Shown piece after piece: positions 34,956 through 38,902 of a stretch of DNA of 38,902 nucleotides. The notes beneath the pieces were generated by a model that saw nothing but the letters and a program-made list of their open reading frames with translations, was not told where the DNA came from and made no database searches. The stretch comes from an uncultured Fluviicola sp. (GTDB lineage: Bacteria > Bacteroidota > Bacteroidia > Flavobacteriales_D > Crocinitomicaceae). Where the stretch lies: positions 1 through 38,902 of the forward strand of contig CALFOS010000258.1 of assembly GCA_937919725.1 (NCBI GenBank), given 5' to 3'. Position 1 is the first letter of the stretch. Each line of letters starts with the position of its first letter. Made by a program: the position numbers and the translations under genes.

Positions 34956-36113
34956 ATGTCATTTTCCTCATTAGACCTTCCCAAATATTTACTCAAGGCG
35001 CTTGAGAATGTAAATTACGCTCAGCCCTACCCGATACAAGAACAAGCGATTCCAGCTATTCTCGAACGAAAGGATATTTTGGGAATTGCGCAAACAGGTT
35101 CTGGAAAAACAGCGAGCTACGTACTCCCGATTTTGGTGAATTTGGAATCGAGCGTGCTTCCATCAGACAAGCACGTGAGTGTTTTGGTACTCGTTCCTAC
35201 GCGAGAATTGGCGATTCAAGTCGCGGATGTATTTAAACTGTTCGCCGATGCGATGCCGTATCGCTGCAAATCTGTTGCGGTGTACGGCGGCGTGAATGTC
35301 GAAATACAATTACAAAGTCTGAGAGATGTGAGCGTTTTGGTCGCAACTCCCGGTAGATTAATCGATTTACTCAGCACCAATTCCATCGATCTTTCGGCGG
35401 TGGATACACTTGTTTTGGATGAAGCCGACAAGATGCTGAATCTCGGTTTTAAGGATGAAATGGACGAAATATTGACCTATTTGCCCGAAAAACGACAAAA
35501 TTTACTGTTTTCTGCCACATTAAGTCCACACATCGAAAATGTTCGTTCGTTGCTTTTGAAGGATCCTTTGGTGATTCAGATTGAACAACAAGAAGATCAA
35601 ATTGAGCTCATTAATCAATCGGCGTATGCGGTTTCAAACGAGCAAAAAGGTCCGCTCTTGCGCTATTTGATCACCGAAAAAAAGATGAAACAAGTGCTCA
35701 TTTTCACGTCTTCGGTGCACCAAGCGAATGTGGTTGTGCAGAAACTCAATCAAAATCGAATTGATGCAGACGCGATTCACAGCAAACGAACGCAACGAGA
35801 TCGAACAGCCATCTTGAAAGATTTCAAGAAAGGAAGATTGCGCGTTTTGGTAGCTACGGATTTGCTTGCGCGAGGAATTGACATCCAATTTTTGCCGTAT
35901 GTGATCAATTACGAATTGCCGCGTTCACCAAAAGATTTCGTTCATAGAATCGGTCGAACAGGTCGAGCGGAAAACCCTGGTGAAGCGATTTCGTTTATTA
36001 CCGAACATGACGAGCACCATTTCAAAGTGATTCAGAAGAAGATGAAGAAATTTGTGGATACGATTTCTGCGGAGGAAGTGAGTTTGTTGCTTGCTTCGAA
36101 GGTTGCGAAATAG
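34956..36113 (+). CDS. DEAD-box ATP-dependent RNA helicase
   Basis: A 385-residue helicase with the full core: Q motif YAQPYPIQEQAIPAI near residue 20, AQTGSGKT near 45, PTRELA near 82, TPGR near 131, DEAD near 157, SAT near 189, then in the second domain VLIFTSSVHQ, ATDLLARGIDIQFLPYVINY and HRIGRTGRAE. It lacks a long C-terminal extension, as does the helicase at 2296-3525, but the two are clearly different proteins. Expected roles are ribosome assembly or RNA turnover at low temperature. The start ATG at 34956 is preceded by a -7 box. It runs convergently into the methyltransferase, 29 bases apart. Confidence 0.95.
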   Translation: MSFSSLDLPKYLLKALENVNYAQPYPIQEQAIPAILERKDILGIAQTGSGKTASYVLPILVNLESSVLPSDKHVSVLVLVPTRELAIQVADVFKLFADAMPYRCKSVAVYGGVNVEIQLQSLRDVSVLVATPGRLIDLLSTNSIDLSAVDTLVLDEADKMLNLGFKDEMDEILTYLPEKRQNLLFSATLSPHIENVRSLLLKDPLVIQIEQQEDQIELINQSAYAVSNEQKGPLLRYLITEKKMKQVLIFTSSVHQANVVVQKLNQNRIDADAIHSKRTQRDRTAILKDFKKGRLRVLVATDLLARGIDIQFLPYVINYELPRSPKDFVHRIGRTGRAENPGEAISFITEHDEHHFKVIQKKMKKFVDTISAEEVSLLLASKVAK

Positions 36114-36142
36114 TGTTTTCTTACTAACAAACGAACTATCAA

Positions 36143-36700
36143 CTAGAATTTTCCGTGTTTCTTCTGGCAATGATAAATGTACTCAGCAGGAAAATTCGGC
36201 AATTTAACCATCTCGCATTCCTCAAAAACAGATTTAAACTTCTTAAAGTTGAACTTCGTAAGCAGCACCTGACTGAACCATCCTTCGGTTTCGAGCAAAT
36301 CGTAGGCATCTTGAATAATCGAATGACCTTTGTTGTCGGATAAAAATGAAAATGGGATCGATGAAACAACAGAATCAATTTTTTCGTTTAGGTGTTTTTT
36401 CAAATTCTCCGCACCATCGTTGATGATCACCAGTCGATCGTCGTTGATGGATTCCTGAACGTGCTCACAAAATTCTTGATTCACTTCGAACGCATACAAT
36501 TTCGAATCGGAGGAAATCGTCGACAAGATCTCTTTGGTGATATTGCCGTGTCCCATTCCGAATTCAACTACCGTTACTGCGCGATCACTTGGAATACTTG
36601 TGCAAATTTCGAGTTCTACACTTCTGCTCGTCTCTTTGAATGCGCCCGTTTCTCGGAAGTTTTTAAGAAATTGAATACCCGTTTTTCGCTTCTGACTCAA
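36143..36700 (-). CDS. SAM-dependent methyltransferase (phospholipid N-methyltransferase-like)
   Basis: A 185-residue class I methyltransferase. VVEFGMGHGNITKEIL near residue 44 is the SAM-binding loop, LYAFEVNQEF the acidic motif and VVSSIPFSFL near 112 the post-motif with the Pro-Phe pair that resembles phospholipid N-methyltransferase PmtA and rRNA dimethyladenosine transferases. Short length and lack of rRNA-binding parts favour a lipid or small-molecule substrate, but this is uncertain. The only reasonable start is TTG at 36700; upstream in-frame TAG prevents extension. It follows the SOUL gene on the same strand by 40 bases. Confidence 0.8.
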   Translation of the reverse strand: MSQKRKTGIQFLKNFRETGAFKETSRSVELEICTSIPSDRAVTVVEFGMGHGNITKEILSTISSDSKLYAFEVNQEFCEHVQESINDDRLVIINDGAENLKKHLNEKIDSVVSSIPFSFLSDNKGHSIIQDAYDLLETEGWFSQVLLTKFNFKKFKSVFEECEMVKLPNFPAEYIYHCQKKHGKF

Positions 36701-36740
36701 ATTGTGTGCTTTGATACTGTGTAAATGTTCACTCTAGCGA

Positions 36741-37325
36741 TTAGTTCAATTCAACGATCACTTCGTTCTTTCTACCGATTAAATCGAATGGCGGATTGTA
36801 CCCCAAGAAGGAAAATTTATTCGTGTAGGAAATTCCTTCTGCATCCAATGCGGCCGTGAGTTGATTTTTGTACTTCTCTATTTTCTGAGAATCGGCCCAG
36901 CCTCCAAACGTAATAGCCGCGACTTTTTTTGCTGGCTCTTCATGAATTTCGATGTTGGATTGATTCGGTTTTGGCAAGTCTTCTTTCTTAAACTTTTTGG
37001 GAACCATGAACATCATCGTCATCGAATCTTCAATGGACATAGCGACTGGTGATGTCATCGAGATTTTTTCCTTCTTGTCATTTCCACCAAAAATATAACC
37101 TGCCAAGATCGAAAAGCCCCGACCTGATGCTTCCTTGTAATCTCCTGTAGCTAATTTAACGGATGTAAATAATCTCGCTTCGTAGTTACGCACTTCAAAT
37201 GTATCGTATTTTTTGACGACTGTATATGGATAACTCTCGATGTTACTTCTGCTATACATGGCATAAATTTGAACGATCGTGACCAAAACGATAAGCACTC
37301 CGAGAACGATTAACATTGTTTTCAT
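36741..37325 (-). CDS. SOUL heme-binding family protein
   Basis: A 194-residue protein with an N-terminal signal anchor (MLIVLGVLIVLVTIVQIYAM) and a SOUL domain: YTVVKKYDTFEVRNYEARL near residue 33, SGRGFSILAGYIFGGNDKKE near 68, ISMTSPVAM near 88, MMFMVPKKF and the late FLGYNPPFDLIGRKNEVIVEL. SOUL proteins bind heme or tetrapyrrole in some members; no axial His is obvious to me. It is probably periplasmic and membrane-tethered. It lies between Rel/SpoT upstream and the methyltransferase downstream on the same strand. Confidence 0.93.
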   Translation of the reverse strand: MKTMLIVLGVLIVLVTIVQIYAMYSRSNIESYPYTVVKKYDTFEVRNYEARLFTSVKLATGDYKEASGRGFSILAGYIFGGNDKKEKISMTSPVAMSIEDSMTMMFMVPKKFKKEDLPKPNQSNIEIHEEPAKKVAAITFGGWADSQKIEKYKNQLTAALDAEGISYTNKFSFLGYNPPFDLIGRKNEVIVELN

Positions 37326-37378
37326 ACTTTTAATTTTACACGTGTGAACGAAATAGATTTTGAGTAAACCTAACTCAA

Positions 37379-38902
37379 TCAGTGTTCCTCCTTGCTCGAT
37401 CGCACTACGCGTTGGATGCCTTCGACTTGTTCGAATTTCGCCATCAAACTGCTCAAATGCTCCGTATCGTATACCATCACGGTCATGTTTCCTTCGAAAA
37501 TTCCGTCGTTTACTTCGAAAGAGATCGAGCGCATGTTAACGTTGTGTTCGTTGGAGATGATTTGGGTGAGTTGATTCACAATGCCTAGTCGGTCGATGCC
37601 ATAAACCGTGATCGATGCGATGTTCTCTTTAACTTCGGTGGATTTCCACGTTGCTTTGATGCAGCGATACGCCATTTTCGACATCAAATGTTCGGCATTC
37701 GGGCAGCTGTTTCGGTGAATCTTAATCCCTTCACTAATTGTTACAAAGCCAAATACTTGGTCGCCTGGAATCGGATTACAGCACTGAGACAATTTGTAGT
37801 CGATGTTTTTGAAATCGTCACCAATGACAATGATATCTTCCTTTTTGTTGATTTTGGAATAAACTTCTTTCGATTTTTTTCGCGTTGTTTTCGGTTTATC
37901 AACTTGCAGCAATCCATTGACATTTTCGATCTCACGCAATTTTTTCAGGTCGATTTTACCTTTCGCGATACGGAAATACAACTCGGTGGCTCCCGAAACC
38001 TTGTAGAATCGTTCGAGGATGGAGATGTTTTCGGAAACGAAACGAATGTTGTGCTGACGGAATTTTCGATCCAAAATCTCTTTGCCATCCATGGCGATAA
38101 GCTTTAGTTCTTCGTTGAGCGAAGACTTGATTTTTTGTCGAGCACGTGCTGTCACTACAAAGCGGAGCCATTCTTCGTTTGGTTTTTGTTTGGAAGATGT
38201 GATAATATCCACCTGATCGCCACTTTGCAACTGATAACTGAGTGGAACGAGTCGGTTGTTCACTTTCGCGCCGATGCATTTATCTCCAATTTGCGTGTGA
38301 ATGTCGTAGGCGAAATCCAAGATCGTTGCTCCTGTAGGAAGCACACGAAGATCGCCTTTTGGCGTAAAAATGTAGATTTCATCGTTGAACAAATTGAGCT
38401 TGAACTCTTCGATGAAGTCCAATGCGTTCGCATCTGGATTGGCGAGCAAATCCCGTATTTCTGTAATCCACCGGTCAAATTTCGTTTCGCTGACCTTCGA
38501 TTCTTTGTACTTGTAGTGAGCTGCGAGTCCCTTCTCAGCGATCTCGTCCATGCGCAAGGAACGAATTTGCACCTCGACCCATTTCCCCGTTGGTGACATC
38601 ACCGTGGTGTGCAATGACTCATATCCATTCGCGCGCGGAGTCGAAATCCAATCGCGTAAACGGTCTGGACTCGGTTGATAGAAATCAGTGACGATGCTAT
38701 AAATTCTCCAGCACTCCGATTTCTCCATCTCTTGCGGCGTATCCACAATAATACGAATCGCGAAGAGGTCGAAAACTTCCTCAAACGGCACACCTTTCGT
38801 GCTCATTTTCCGCCAGATAGATGAAATGGATTTTGTACGTGCTTTTATTTCGAAATCGTAGTCTTCCTTACTGCTAGATTGACGTAATTTTGTTTGGTAC
38901 TA
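37379..38902 (-). CDS. RelA/SpoT-family (p)ppGpp synthetase/hydrolase, 5' part outside the window
   Basis: The gene enters from the right edge; about 507 codons are visible. In order: end of the synthetase domain (FDLFAIRIIVDTPQE, RPRANGYESLHTTVMSPTGK-like block as TPRANGYESLHTTVM, VEVQIRSLRMDEIAEKGLAAHYKYKE), a TGS domain (IYIFTPKGDLRVLPTGATIL), a helical region, a zinc-finger-like CCNPIPGD block and a C-terminal ACT domain (ITVYGIDRLGIVNQLTQII). This is the long Rel/SpoT protein that makes and breaks (p)ppGpp in starvation. The hydrolase domain would lie outside the window. The frame remains open to 38899; the last three bases (38902-38900) read TAG in this frame, although the domain ought to continue upstream. 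Confidence 0.93.

Noticed and set aside
1-38902. tRNA, rRNA, CRISPR arrays, transposases or prophage
   Set aside because: I saw none while reading the intergenic regions and reading frames; genes are core housekeeping throughout.

Overview
The window looks like a chromosomal core segment of a Gram-negative Bacteroidota, most likely order Flavobacteriales. The evidence is a type IX secretion (T9SS) C-terminal signal on a secreted protein (33360-34683), a two-subunit methylmalonyl-CoA mutase, lipid A and heptose genes (lpxB, gmhA), SOUL, Nif3 and BT_3928-type families, low G+C, little sign of Shine-Dalgarno sequences, and repeated TAnnTTTG boxes (the Bacteroidota -7 element) just upstream of starts. 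The style of the T9SS tail suggests Crocinitomicaceae/Fluviicola relatives, but that is a weak inference. I see no tRNA, rRNA, CRISPR array, transposase or prophage.

Layout. 1-974 (minus): menaquinone-type isochorismate synthase (cut by the window edge) and a hotdog thioesterase. 975-1284: divergent regulatory region with a perfect 22-bp palindrome. 1285-2292: murB. 2296-6214 (minus): outer-membrane protein, Nif3, coiled-coil zinc-ribbon protein and a DEAD-box helicase. 6303-13952 (plus): seven tightly packed genes, namely an LTA-synthase-like transferase, a lipid kinase, a DinB-like protein, a 53-residue membrane protein, an EI24/CysZ-like protein, and the small and large methylmalonyl-CoA mutase subunits. 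14033-17511 (plus): secreted protein, rhodanese, exported bicovalent flavoprotein, and an FtsB/DivIC-like protein. 17602-21011 (minus): surE, a small three-helix membrane protein, lpxB, and a SpoIID-domain protein. 21139-24736 (plus): DinB-like, NlpC/P60, SDR epimerase, glyA. 24737-25067: a non-coding stretch with hairpins. 25068-26386 (minus): SDR and a small secreted protein. 26496-33157 (plus): gmhA, a TerB-like gene, fur-STAS-purA-OstA, a DoxX/thioredoxin membrane protein, and a lipoprotein. 33360-34683 (minus): a T9SS cargo gene with an apparent one-base frameshift in its signal peptide. 34956-36113: a second DEAD-box helicase. 36143-38902 (minus): methyltransferase, SOUL protein, and Rel/SpoT (5' end outside the window).

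How the genes work together. Most serve the cell envelope: peptidoglycan (murB, NlpC/P60, SpoIID), LPS (lpxB, gmhA, OstA), polar-headgroup transfer with possible diacylglycerol recycling (LtaS-like plus lipid kinase) and division (FtsB-like). Others serve central metabolism (methylmalonyl-CoA mutase, glyA, purA) and stress control (Fur family, Rel/SpoT). No defence island or clear accessory element is present. The most interesting signals are (i) six cases where a -7 box lies exactly four bases before a start codon, predicting leaderless mRNAs, one of them an 11-codon mini-ORF in front of the EI24/mutase genes; (ii) the LtaS-like/lipid kinase pair; (iii) the 22-bp palindrome over a predicted promoter; (iv) the frameshifted T9SS gene; and (v) the structured gap after glyA.
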